64,000 nucleotides of DNA from UBA1672 sp050633285 (lineage in GTDB: Bacteria > Pseudomonadota > Alphaproteobacteria > Micavibrionales > Micavibrionaceae). Positions 1 through 8,480 of this stretch are shown one piece after another (position 1 is the first letter of the stretch; every line of letters begins with the position of its first letter). Location of the stretch: contig JBOEGG010000001.1 in NCBI GenBank assembly GCA_050633285.1, positions 620,001 through 684,000 on the forward strand. Direction: 5' to 3'. The position numbers and the translations under genes were made by a program. Under the pieces are notes generated by a model. That model did not search any database. It worked only from the letters and a program-made list of their open reading frames with translations, and was not told the DNA's origin.

Positions 1-1
1 C

Positions 2-799
2 GTAAAAGAAAAGTCAGTAAACGATCTTAATGCCGAAAAGGCAAAAATAGATATGCGCGGTGTCAGTAAGGCATTCGGAAAAAATTGCGTGTTAAATAAT
101 TTTGATTTAAGTGTGCCGGAAGGCAAATCACTGGTCGTGATTGGTGGTTCAGGTACAGGGAAATCTGTGATGCTGAAATGCATTCTGGGCCTTTTAGATC
201 CTGATGAAGGGTCGATCCTTATTGATGGTAAGGAAAGTGTCGGGGCAAACCCAAAGACCCGCAGTGAATTTATGCATAAATTCGGCATGCTGTTTCAGGG
301 CGCTGCTTTATTCGATTCCCTTAAAATATGGGAAAATGTTGCTTTTGGCCTCGTTCAAGGGCAGGGCATGAATAAAAAAGAAGCCAAAGAAATAGCAATT
401 CAAAAAATTGCCGCAGTAGGCCTTAAAACTGATGTGGCGGAGCTTTATCCCGCGGAACTTTCAGGTGGAATGCAAAAGCGGGTTGGTCTGGCACGTGCAG
501 TTGCAGCCAGTCCGAATATTATCTTTTTTGATGAACCGACAACTGGCCTCGATCCGATAATGGCTGATGTTATTAATGAGCTTATTATTGATCAGGTTAA
601 AGGGCTTGGTGCTACAGCCCTCACAATTACCCACGATATGGGCAGTGTACGTCGCATTGCTGATTATGTTGCAATGATTTATGAGGGGCGTATTATCTGG
701 AAAGGTGCGGTGGATGATCTGGATCATTCCGGTAACCCGTATGTAGAGCAATTTATTCACGGACGTGCCGATGGGCCGATTACGCGCCGTGTGCTGTAA
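2..799 (+). CDS. mlaF: ABC transporter ATP-binding protein, MlaF-like (5' partial)
   Basis: Cytoplasmic ATPase of an Mla-type phospholipid transport system, which moves glycerophospholipids between outer and inner membranes. Counting from the ATG at 53, Walker A is GGSGTGKS (residues 31-38), followed by an LSGGMQKRVGLARA signature, a FFDEPTTGLDP Walker B and the switch histidine in THDMG. The 'GGSGTGKSV' and 'SGGMQKR' variants are typical of the MlaF/Ttg2A branch rather than amino-acid or sugar importers. The frame stays open from the ATG at 53 back to base 2, and the family normally has a few residues before the KIDMRGVSKAFG strand, so the true start probably lies upstream of the window. The MlaE and MlaD partners are not in the window. 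The subfamily call is from motif memory. Confidence 0.82.
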   Translation, partial: VKEKSVNDLNAEKAKIDMRGVSKAFGKNCVLNNFDLSVPEGKSLVVIGGSGTGKSVMLKCILGLLDPDEGSILIDGKESVGANPKTRSEFMHKFGMLFQGAALFDSLKIWENVAFGLVQGQGMNKKEAKEIAIQKIAAVGLKTDVAELYPAELSGGMQKRVGLARAVAASPNIIFFDEPTTGLDPIMADVINELIIDQVKGLGATALTITHDMGSVRRIADYVAMIYEGRIIWKGAVDDLDHSGNPYVEQFIHGRADGPITRRVL

Positions 800-886
800 G
801 GCATAAAAGTGTAAAAGAATTTGCGTAAAATTTTGAAATAGTAAGGATGGCTTGAATGTCATCCGTTTATAAATGCAGGCAGTGCA

Positions 887-3433
887 ATGAAATATCTATG
901 GTATGGCTTTTTAGGGTTGTTTTCACTCGGTTTCGTAGGGGCAATAGTTGCGATAGTCGGGTTTGTCTATGTTTTGAATTTTTATGGACAGGACCTCCCG
1001 GATTATAGCCAACTCCGCAATTATGAGCCCCCAATTGTGACGCGCCTTTATGCAGGGGATGGTCACTTAATGGCCGAATTTGCGCAGGAAAAACGTATTT
1101 TTGTACCGGTAGAGTTTATTCCTGACATTGTAAAACAAGCATTTATTGCAACGGAAGATCAAAACTTTTATCACCATAGCGGCGTTGATGTAAAAGCCGT
1201 TACACGCGCAATGCTAAAGAATATAAAGAATAAAGTGTCAGGTGTCAGACGCCGTCCAGAAGGGGGCTCTACAATTGCGCAACAGGTCGCGAAAAACTTC
1301 TTCTTTTCAAGCGAAGTATCATATGAACGTAAAATCAAAGAAGCCATTATCGCATACCGTATGTATAGCACCTTAGGGCGTGAGAAAGTTTTAGAGCTGT
1401 ATCTGAATGAGATATTCCTTGGCGGGGGTTCATACGGTGTGGCTGCTGCGTCACTATATTATTTTGATAAGTCATTGGAAGAGCTTAATATTGCAGAGGC
1501 AGCGTATCTTGCATCTTTGGCAAAAGCGCCAAATAATTATCATCCCGTGAAAAATCACGATAAAGCATTGCCGCGTCGTAATTGGGTGATTAACCGTCTG
1601 GAAATTGAAGGTTACATCACATCGGAACAAGCTGAACTTGCAAAACTCTACCCACTTGAAATGAAACCCGATACCAGTGAGCGTGTTGATGCACCATATT
1701 TTGCCGAAGAGGTGAGGAGAGAGTTGTCCTCTCGTTATGGTGAAGATAGCCTGTATAAAGGTGGCTTGGCTGTTAAAACATCCGTGGATCCAAAATTACA
1801 GGATATAGCCGGACGGGCTTTGCGTGATGGCCTTATGGCATATGATATGCGTCATGGGTACCGTGGTGCGCTACAGACCTTGGAGACAATGGATGATTGG
1901 CGCACGCAGTTAAAAGCAATAAAGAGCCCGGATGATATGTTGGATGACTGGGTACTTGCCGTTGTTTTAGATGTTACTAAAAACGAAGCAAAACTTGGCT
2001 TTTCTGAGCGCGATCAGGCACTGATTAAGCTTAATGAGCTGAAATGGGCGCGTGAATATCGCAACGAAGGCTATACTCTTGGCTCTAAAATTACTTCTGC
2101 AACTCAAGTCTTGGAAATTGGTGATGTCATTATGGTACAGCCAAAAGAGACAGAGGAAAAACTCGATAAACAAGAAGAGCAAGAAACAGTACCAAAACTA
2201 TATGAATTACGTCAGGTGCCCTTGTTACAAGGCGCTTTAATCGCCCTTGATCCACACACGGGACGTGTTCTGGCCATGCAAGGTGGTTGGGATTATCGCT
2301 ATGGCGGCAGTGAATTTAACCGCGCAACTCAAGCAAAACGTCAGCCCGGATCGGCATTTAAACCTTTCGTATATTTAGCCGCGCTTGATAAAGGTTTTAC
2401 ACCGGCTACTCTTGTGTTAGATGCGCCGTTTGTTTTAGAAGACAAAGTCGCAGGCACATGGAAACCGACAAACTATTCAAAAGAGTTTTATGGCCCAACA
2501 CCTATCCGCATCGGGATTGAAAAGTCACGAAATCTTATGACTGTACGTTTGGCGGATTTTCTAGGGATGGATTTAATCGCGAAATATTCGGATCATTTCG
2601 ATATCACTGATAATATGCCGCCACTTCTTGCAAATTCTCTGGGATCTGCTGAAACAACCTTACTTCGTATTACGGCAGCTTACGGGATGTTGGTGAATGG
2701 TGGAAAGCGTATTACACCAACCTTTATTGATCGTATCCAAAACAGATATGGTGATACGGTGTTTAAACATGATGCCCGTGATTGTGCACGCTGTGGCAAC
2801 ATGATCAAATGGGAAGATCAACCCGTGCCGGAACTCCCCGATACGCGTGAACAAATTGCCGATCCGCGTACTGCTTATCAAATGGTTTCAATTATGCAAG
2901 GCGTTGTCCAACGTGGTACAGCTGTGCGTTTGCGTTCACTGAAACACCCGTTAGCCGGAAAAACAGGAACGACGAATGAATCGCGTGATACATGGTTTAT
3001 TGGTTTTTCTGCCGATTTTGTTGTCGGAGTATTCGCCGGGTTTGATGCACCGCGCTCTTTAGGGCGTAGGGAAACAGGTTCATCTGTTTCTGTTCCGATA
3101 TTTAAAAGCTTCATGGAAGAAGCAATGGCCGACAGGCCGGTTGTACCATTCCGTAAACCGTCCGGAATTCGAAATATTCGCATCAATAGAGAAACCGGTG
3201 TGCGCGCCCGCCCGGGTGATAAGAAAGTACTATGGGAATCCTTTGTAATCGGAACTGAGCCAACAGATGAGATGTATATCCTTGACGGTGAAGGGATATC
3301 CGTTATGTCAAGCTATGGTTATGATAGTGATAGTTATTACCCTGTGCCAAGTGCAGGCGAGAATGGTGGCACTGTTTATACGACACCAAGTCAACCATCC
3401 TCCGTTACAACAGGAACGGGCGGCCTTTACTAA
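887..3433 (+). CDS. mrcA: Penicillin-binding protein 1A, class A (transglycosylase/transpeptidase)
   Basis: Bifunctional peptidoglycan synthase anchored in the inner membrane with its catalytic domains in the periplasm. A single N-terminal membrane helix (residues about 5-32) precedes the glycosyltransferase domain, with EDQNFYHH at 90-97 and EGGSTIAQQ at 125-133. A central OB-like insert (about 310-440) follows, as in PBP1A of Gram-negatives. The transpeptidase has the nucleophile Ser489 in RQPGSAFK (485-492), the second motif SRN at 547-549 and KTGT at 692-695. Length (848 aa) fits the family. The C-terminal tail is Ser/Thr/Gly rich and probably disordered. It ends 24 bp before a convergent gene; no clear terminator hairpin was seen there. 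It lies 87 bp after the mlaF-like gene and could be co-transcribed with it. Confidence 0.95.
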   Translation: MKYLWYGFLGLFSLGFVGAIVAIVGFVYVLNFYGQDLPDYSQLRNYEPPIVTRLYAGDGHLMAEFAQEKRIFVPVEFIPDIVKQAFIATEDQNFYHHSGVDVKAVTRAMLKNIKNKVSGVRRRPEGGSTIAQQVAKNFFFSSEVSYERKIKEAIIAYRMYSTLGREKVLELYLNEIFLGGGSYGVAAASLYYFDKSLEELNIAEAAYLASLAKAPNNYHPVKNHDKALPRRNWVINRLEIEGYITSEQAELAKLYPLEMKPDTSERVDAPYFAEEVRRELSSRYGEDSLYKGGLAVKTSVDPKLQDIAGRALRDGLMAYDMRHGYRGALQTLETMDDWRTQLKAIKSPDDMLDDWVLAVVLDVTKNEAKLGFSERDQALIKLNELKWAREYRNEGYTLGSKITSATQVLEIGDVIMVQPKETEEKLDKQEEQETVPKLYELRQVPLLQGALIALDPHTGRVLAMQGGWDYRYGGSEFNRATQAKRQPGSAFKPFVYLAALDKGFTPATLVLDAPFVLEDKVAGTWKPTNYSKEFYGPTPIRIGIEKSRNLMTVRLADFLGMDLIAKYSDHFDITDNMPPLLANSLGSAETTLLRITAAYGMLVNGGKRITPTFIDRIQNRYGDTVFKHDARDCARCGNMIKWEDQPVPELPDTREQIADPRTAYQMVSIMQGVVQRGTAVRLRSLKHPLAGKTGTTNESRDTWFIGFSADFVVGVFAGFDAPRSLGRRETGSSVSVPIFKSFMEEAMADRPVVPFRKPSGIRNIRINRETGVRARPGDKKVLWESFVIGTEPTDEMYILDGEGISVMSSYGYDSDSYYPVPSAGENGGTVYTTPSQPSSVTTGTGGLY

Positions 3434-3457
3434 ACGTTTATTATATTCAGAATATGT

Positions 3458-4213
3458 TTATTTTTCTACAGAGTTTTGACTCGTAGATTTTTGCTTCGTG
3501 GCCGCACGTGGTGAGAATTGCAAGGTCGCAATATTCTTTAAAAGCTCTGCTTGTTTGATTTTGTCTTTATCACGTTTGAATTTAAAAACATTACTTTCAA
3601 CATCTACAGTAAACAAATTAGAGTGAATATAATAAAAACGTATAAGCTCTTCATAAGCCTGTAATAATTTTTCCTCTTGGGAAAAAAAGTCAACATATTG
3701 ACTAAGTTGGTTTGTACTCATATCGCTCCACTCTTTAATAAAATATTGTTGAGTGTCACTATCTGTTTCTTGGATACTGTCTTGAACTTTTGAAGTATAG
3801 GTATCGAATACTTGGATGATATTATTGGATTCGTTACGCAAAGAAGGTGCTACTTCTTTCATAAAGATGTCATAGTTCTCTTTGCTATATTCCGGGGTTT
3901 CAAAGTTATAAGGGCTAATCATTTCTTTTAAGACACGTTTTCTCTTCTTATAAGAGATAGCATGTGTTTTTAATTCTTGCACAAAGTCGCTGAGGTATTG
4001 TTTAGAGAGTTCTTGAACTTCCAGTCGTTGCTTCTCTTTTGCCTCGTGATCTATACGAATTTGCTCTTGTTGTGCTTGAAAGGTCTTTTGCTGATGATCG
4101 TAATATATATACCCACTACCAATTGCGATACATATAACACCAACAGAAACCCCGTATAAAAAATATGAAGGTTTTCTCTGCTTAGAACTGCTGTTTTTCA
4201 GATTACGTGTCAT
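3458..4213 (-). CDS. Hypothetical single-pass membrane protein with periplasmic helical domain
   Basis: I do not recognise a named family. The 251-residue product has a basic N-terminus, one membrane helix at about residues 17-37 (YFLYGVSVGVICIAIGSGYI), a charged helix rich in Gln/Glu/Lys that could form a coiled coil (about 40-70), and a helical body with no obvious catalytic motif. It starts 2 bp after the stop of the upstream minus-strand gene (4216-4965), so the two are almost certainly one transcript. The two proteins have nearly the same length and share spaced landmarks (an IS...YSKE segment and a YxxLI..F segment about 92 residues later), so they look like diverged paralogues. Function unknown. 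Confidence 0.75.
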   Translation of the reverse strand: MTRNLKNSSSKQRKPSYFLYGVSVGVICIAIGSGYIYYDHQQKTFQAQQEQIRIDHEAKEKQRLEVQELSKQYLSDFVQELKTHAISYKKRKRVLKEMISPYNFETPEYSKENYDIFMKEVAPSLRNESNNIIQVFDTYTSKVQDSIQETDSDTQQYFIKEWSDMSTNQLSQYVDFFSQEEKLLQAYEELIRFYYIHSNLFTVDVESNVFKFKRDKDKIKQAELLKNIATLQFSPRAATKQKSTSQNSVEK

Positions 4214-4215
4214 GG

Positions 4216-4965
4216 TTATTGAGAGCGTTCATCCTCAATATTAGCCGGAGCATTTTCTTTTAAATTTTTTCTTTGCTCATAACTGATACGTGTCAATGTG
4301 TCTATGCTTTTACCAAAGAACTTATAACCGCCAAATTTATAGAAATAAACACGGTTATCATCACTTTTATAATAGTAGCTGCCGCCTTGTTTCAAAATAA
4401 AGTCAATCAAAGATTTATACGTGTTGAGAAAGCGTCCTTGTAATTTAAAGTGATGGTCAGCAGCTTGACGAAATTCTTCTATTTTCTTTTCCCACAAAGG
4501 ATCGAGAGTACTGTGATCAATTGAACGAATCCCCTCTTTGATGATTATATAACGGTTATTGGCATCTTGGATTTCTGCCAAAAGGGTATTGTAGTTTTTA
4601 TTTAAATTCTTCATTCCAGCATTAAGATCACTTGAAAATTCTTTTGAATATCGGGTGTATTGAAATTTTTCTGCTGAAATAAGGTCGCTTAACTTCGCCT
4701 GATAGATGAAGTCTGTTGCCGCGAATTGTCGCAAAGAGACGAGTAACTCATCATATAAAATATCAAGCTTCTCGGCTTGTATCACGCTTGTGACTTGTGA
4801 TGAAAACACTTTAGGAATAGGATTTTCATCTTTTTGTTTGGGAACTGCACTTGTATATGCGCCACGATAAGACTGCGCAAATGCTGCATCAAATGTTGAT
4901 ACAGAAAATAAAAGGCAAATACAGGGCAAAAATAAATATTTAATTACTTTCATCATAAGAGACAT
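4216..4965 (-). CDS. Hypothetical secreted protein, probable paralogue of the downstream gene
   Basis: Unrecognised 249-residue protein. The frame is open further upstream, but the extra N-terminal part would overlap the divergent rluA start and is not signal-like. I therefore take the ATG at 4965 (ATGs at 4956 and 4953 are alternatives), which gives a clear Sec signal peptide: MMKVIKYLF, a hydrophobic core, and a predicted cut after DAAFA. The mature part is mostly helical with a Tyr/Phe/Lys-rich C-terminal stretch (YYYKSDDNRVYFYKFGGYKF). It has no enzyme motif that I can see. It is followed after 2 bp by the 251-residue membrane protein gene. No strong Shine-Dalgarno sequence is visible, so the exact start is uncertain. 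Confidence 0.7.
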   Translation of the reverse strand: MSLMMKVIKYLFLPCICLLFSVSTFDAAFAQSYRGAYTSAVPKQKDENPIPKVFSSQVTSVIQAEKLDILYDELLVSLRQFAATDFIYQAKLSDLISAEKFQYTRYSKEFSSDLNAGMKNLNKNYNTLLAEIQDANNRYIIIKEGIRSIDHSTLDPLWEKKIEEFRQAADHHFKLQGRFLNTYKSLIDFILKQGGSYYYKSDDNRVYFYKFGGYKFFGKSIDTLTRISYEQRKNLKENAPANIEDERSQ

Positions 4966-5061
4966 TCTTGCATGTTGTGAGGATTCTTTCAACTTATGAA
5001 ATGATTTGGCGTAATAGTTTTTTTTATTTATGGTCTTAAAAAAACAAAGTGATGATAAAGC

Positions 5062-5739
5062 GTGACGAAATATAGAATTCCACCGGCAGAATTTGAGTAT
5101 TGCCCCCCGACTGCTCCATTGGAGATTATACACCAAGATGATGATATCCTTGTTGTTTCCAAACCTGCCGAACTTTTGTGTGTTCCGGGACGTAAAGCGG
5201 AGCATGCAGACAGTTTGGAGTTACGTGTTAAAGCAGAAATTCCGGAGGCACGGATCGTCCACCGACTTGATATGTGTACATCGGGGCTTGTGATTATGGC
5301 GATGAACGCGCAAGCACATCGGAATTTGGGATTGCAGTTTGAACGCAGAAAAACACAAAAAACCTACATCGCAATAGTGTGGGGACATATTGAGGATGAT
5401 ACAGGAACAGTAGAGCTGCCTCTTATTTGTGATTGGCCAAACAGACCGTTGCAAATGGTTGATTTTGAATCAGGGAAGGCCGCTCAGACAAATTGGGAAG
5501 TGCTTGAACGTATGGGCAATAACATGACGCGCGTGGCGCTGTATCCTATAACTGGTCGCACACACCAGTTACGTGTCCATATGGCAGAGATCGGACACCC
5601 AATCGTCGGGGATGAGTTTTATGCACATGACCAAGCATATGCCGCCTCGGAACGGCTCTTGTTACATGCGCATAAATTAATGGTACATCATCCAGAAGAC
5701 GGGCGACAGATTTTGTTTGAATCCGAATGTCCCTATTAA
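5062..5739 (+). CDS. rluA: RluA-type pseudouridine synthase (23S rRNA / tRNA)
   Basis: Cytoplasmic enzyme that isomerises uridine to pseudouridine in rRNA and/or tRNA. The catalytic aspartate is Asp70 in the family motif VHRLDMCTSGL; the C-terminal RTHQLRVHMAEIGHPIVGD segment is also diagnostic. At 225 residues with no N-terminal S4 domain it matches the short E. coli RluA (23S U746 and tRNA U32) rather than RluC/D. The start is GTG at 5062: an in-frame stop lies just upstream at 5056-5058 and the ATG at 5052 is out of frame. It is divergent from the secreted orphan at 4216-4965 and convergent with ispE, 11 bp between stops. Confidence 0.9.
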   Translation: MTKYRIPPAEFEYCPPTAPLEIIHQDDDILVVSKPAELLCVPGRKAEHADSLELRVKAEIPEARIVHRLDMCTSGLVIMAMNAQAHRNLGLQFERRKTQKTYIAIVWGHIEDDTGTVELPLICDWPNRPLQMVDFESGKAAQTNWEVLERMGNNMTRVALYPITGRTHQLRVHMAEIGHPIVGDEFYAHDQAYAASERLLLHAHKLMVHHPEDGRQILFESECPY

Positions 5740-5750
5740 TTGATCGCAGA

Positions 5751-6662
5751 TTAATAACGTTCGATGCTGTTTAAAAAACCTTCTTCTACCCACCAATCAG
5801 AGTTCTCCTCTTGAATCGCGGTTTTTGCTTTTCGAGCATCTTCGATCGTTTCAAAAATACCAAAGCAGCTTGCTCCGGATCCGCTCATACGCGTTAGAAG
5901 ACAATTTTTCTGCATGGATAGGGCGTAAATCACATTTTCAATGTCAGGTATGACGTTTAATGCCGGTTCATATAAATCGTTACTATGCCTTTTTAACGTT
6001 TCGGTAAGATCGAAGATAGACGAGAACGATGTAGGTAAAGTAGAGTTCTCACTAAATTCACCGGATCGACGCAAAAATATATCTTTTGTAGAGCATGAAA
6101 TCAGTGGATTGATAAGAAGGATTGGGACTTCCGGCATATCTGGCGCAGGTTCTAAGATATCTCCAATGCCTCGCATAATGCTTGGGCTGCTATGAAAACA
6201 TACCGGAACGTCTGCTCCTAATTGTGTCATAAGCGGCAAAAGATAGTCTGCATTCCGCGCCATGCCCCAAAATTCTAGCAAGCCCCATAACGTTGCTGCT
6301 GCATTTGCCGATCCCCCGCCAAGTCCGGCAGCAAGCGGAAGGTTTTTGGTTAAAGTGATGGACATGTTTAATGGTTTCGATGTGGCTTGGGATGCTGCAT
6401 TTGCTGCTTTAACGACTAAATTATCACTATGTGAATAGGGGTTGAGTTCTTTGTCATTAAAATATCGTGCAAACGGGCCATTTGTCTGGAATGAAAAGCT
6501 GTCTGCGGGGGCTATTTCTATAGTGTCGCCAATATCTGCAAAACTCACCAGAGAATCAAGAGTGTGATATCCGTCACTGCGCTTGCCCGTAATATGCAAA
6601 AATAAATTGATTTTTGCAGGAGAAAATATCTTGAGTGGGCGCGTAGTACGGTGATCTGTCAT
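5751..6662 (-). CDS. ispE: 4-diphosphocytidyl-2-C-methyl-D-erythritol kinase
   Basis: GHMP-family kinase of the non-mevalonate isoprenoid pathway; phosphorylates CDP-methylerythritol at the 2-hydroxyl with ATP in the cytoplasm. Visible landmarks are PAKINLFLH near the N-terminus (Lys17), the glycine-rich ATP loop PLAAGLGGGSANAA (about 109-122), the catalytic Asp151 in LGADVPVCF, and a C-terminal SGSGASCFGIF motif. Length of 303 aa is normal. It begins 9 bp after the stop of the TPR-protein gene on the same strand, so it is very probably translated from the same mRNA as the TPR and perhaps ETF-QO genes; this order recurs in alphaproteobacteria. Confidence 0.95.
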   Translation of the reverse strand: MTDHRTTRPLKIFSPAKINLFLHITGKRSDGYHTLDSLVSFADIGDTIEIAPADSFSFQTNGPFARYFNDKELNPYSHSDNLVVKAANAASQATSKPLNMSITLTKNLPLAAGLGGGSANAAATLWGLLEFWGMARNADYLLPLMTQLGADVPVCFHSSPSIMRGIGDILEPAPDMPEVPILLINPLISCSTKDIFLRRSGEFSENSTLPTSFSSIFDLTETLKRHSNDLYEPALNVIPDIENVIYALSMQKNCLLTRMSGSGASCFGIFETIEDARKAKTAIQEENSDWWVEEGFLNSIERY

Positions 6663-6671
6663 GATAGGGCT

Positions 6672-8402
6672 TTAATGTTCAATCTTATCAGCAGGAATTC
6701 CTGAAATAAGTTTTTTATCAATTGTTTGTATTTGTTCATCATCCTCGGAATGGTTTTTCGCACGGCTCCATTGGAATTGTGCCTCCATTGTTCGGCCAAC
6801 TTTCCAATATGCATCTCCCAAATGGTCATTGATCGTCGGATCATACGGGCGCAGCTCAACTGCGCGCTCTAAAACGGGTACGGCATTTGTATAATCGCGT
6901 ACCTTGTACATAACCCATCCCAAAGAATCAGTGATATAACCATCAGATGGACGTAAATCCACCGCACGTCTGATCATATCCATAGCCGCTTGCAAGTTTT
7001 CACCACGATCTGCCCAAGCATACCCCAGATAGTTTAAGACATAAGGGTGATCGGGTTGGAATTTTAGTGCTGTTTTTAAATCAGCTTCGGCTTTTCCCCA
7101 GTTTCCTGTCTGTTCATATGCAATACCGCGTACATAATGCAAATACCAATATTCAGGCGGGACATCACCGTTCATTTCAGCAATGGCCTTTTCATAGAAG
7201 GTCATGGCCTCTTTATATTTTTCCTGATGGCGGTATAAATCGCCCATACGTATAATCGTTTCAACACTCTCATGGGTTTTGTATAATGCCTTAAGGTGCT
7301 TATACGCTTTGCCATACTCTTTTGTGTCTTCGTATATATTTACGATTTTATGCTGCGCATCCAGATAGTTTTCATTACTTTGCGGAATGGATTTGTAATA
7401 AGAAATAGCATCATCATATTGCTTGTGCGCTGTATTGATTTGGCCAAGTAAAAGAGCGGTGCCAACAGTATCCGGCTCTAAATAAAGTGCAATATGTGCA
7501 AAGACACGGGCGCTTTCGTCATTATTCTCCGCATGGAGTATGCCTGCAATATCATGAAATGCTTTGGCCATGCCGTGGCGTGCCGTGGTTACTTTTTTGA
7601 AGAGGGGCTGGTTCTTACCAGAGCTTAGATTGGCAATTTTATTTTGAATGGAAGTATGATCAGAAGTCTGTTTTTCAATTGTTTTATAAAGCTCAAGTGC
7701 TTTTTCATTTAAACCAATATGACCATATAAATCTGCAATTCTTTCAAGCTCGGAAACGTCAATTCCCTCTACTTTAATAGCGCGGGATACTATTTTTTCG
7801 ATTGCACTATGATCCTTTAAAAAGTCAGAGATTAAAATTGCATGATAAAGTTGAACTGTATTGGATTTTAAATTTTTGATTTTTAACTGACCGTTGCCCG
7901 CTTTAATCCATCCCTCAATAAAGGGAGATACAAACTTGGTCGTACGATCAACACGTAAAGATTTATAAAGCTCTTGTGCCTTATTATAATCCTCTGTTTT
8001 GAAAGCCTCGCTGATTAAAAGGATTTGGGCAATACTATTACGTTCATCCGGGTAAAGCTCATGGAATTTTTTGGCCGTGTTGATGGCGCTTGGTGTATTG
8101 CCAGAACCCACGGCAAGAACAATAGAACGCTGAAGCAGTGCTTTACTATGTTGCCCTGCTTCAATAATCGGCGTTAAAAAAGCATCAGCCTGTTTCCAGT
8201 CATGATGAATTTGCGCGAAACGACTCGCAAGATACTCTCCGGCTTGCACATCTTTTGGTAACGTTGCGGAAGGCGGAGCGGACGATGTCACCGGAATATC
8301 TGTCCCTCCCGCTTTTGCAAGCTGAAAGGGCATGGTTGGCGGTTCTTGGTTTGCACAAAAACCAACAACACAAGAAGCAAGAATAGTGGCAATAGTTTTC
8401 AT
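6672..8402 (-). CDS. TPR-repeat protein, exported or lipid-anchored
   Basis: A 576-residue protein made largely of tetratricopeptide repeats, especially clear in the C-terminal half (for example GDLYRHQEKYKEAMTFYEKA and NYLGYAWADRGENLQAAM), which normally serve as protein-binding scaffolds. The N-terminus MKTIATILASCVVGFCA is signal-like; LASC at 8-11 resembles a lipobox but the hydrophobic stretch before it is shorter than usual, so lipidation is uncertain. It sits between ETF-QO and ispE on the same strand with only 9 bp to ispE. TPR proteins occupy this slot in many alphaproteobacteria, without a settled function that I know of. No catalytic motif seen. Confidence 0.85.
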   Translation of the reverse strand: MKTIATILASCVVGFCANQEPPTMPFQLAKAGGTDIPVTSSAPPSATLPKDVQAGEYLASRFAQIHHDWKQADAFLTPIIEAGQHSKALLQRSIVLAVGSGNTPSAINTAKKFHELYPDERNSIAQILLISEAFKTEDYNKAQELYKSLRVDRTTKFVSPFIEGWIKAGNGQLKIKNLKSNTVQLYHAILISDFLKDHSAIEKIVSRAIKVEGIDVSELERIADLYGHIGLNEKALELYKTIEKQTSDHTSIQNKIANLSSGKNQPLFKKVTTARHGMAKAFHDIAGILHAENNDESARVFAHIALYLEPDTVGTALLLGQINTAHKQYDDAISYYKSIPQSNENYLDAQHKIVNIYEDTKEYGKAYKHLKALYKTHESVETIIRMGDLYRHQEKYKEAMTFYEKAIAEMNGDVPPEYWYLHYVRGIAYEQTGNWGKAEADLKTALKFQPDHPYVLNYLGYAWADRGENLQAAMDMIRRAVDLRPSDGYITDSLGWVMYKVRDYTNAVPVLERAVELRPYDPTINDHLGDAYWKVGRTMEAQFQWSRAKNHSEDDEQIQTIDKKLISGIPADKIEH

Positions 8403-8480
8403 CGTTTTCTTTTCGGAGTTTCTTTTAAATTAGGCCATACATTATGCGTATATTATCATATTCTGACCAGTGATAATTTT

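Noticed and set aside
461..862. 133-codon minus-strand frame over the mlaF-like gene
   Set aside because: Lies antisense to the Walker B and signature region of a clear gene and has no protein-like features.
4966..5205. N-terminal extension of the secreted orphan at 4216
   Set aside because: It overlaps the divergent rluA start and would bury the clear signal peptide; the ATG near 4965 is preferred.
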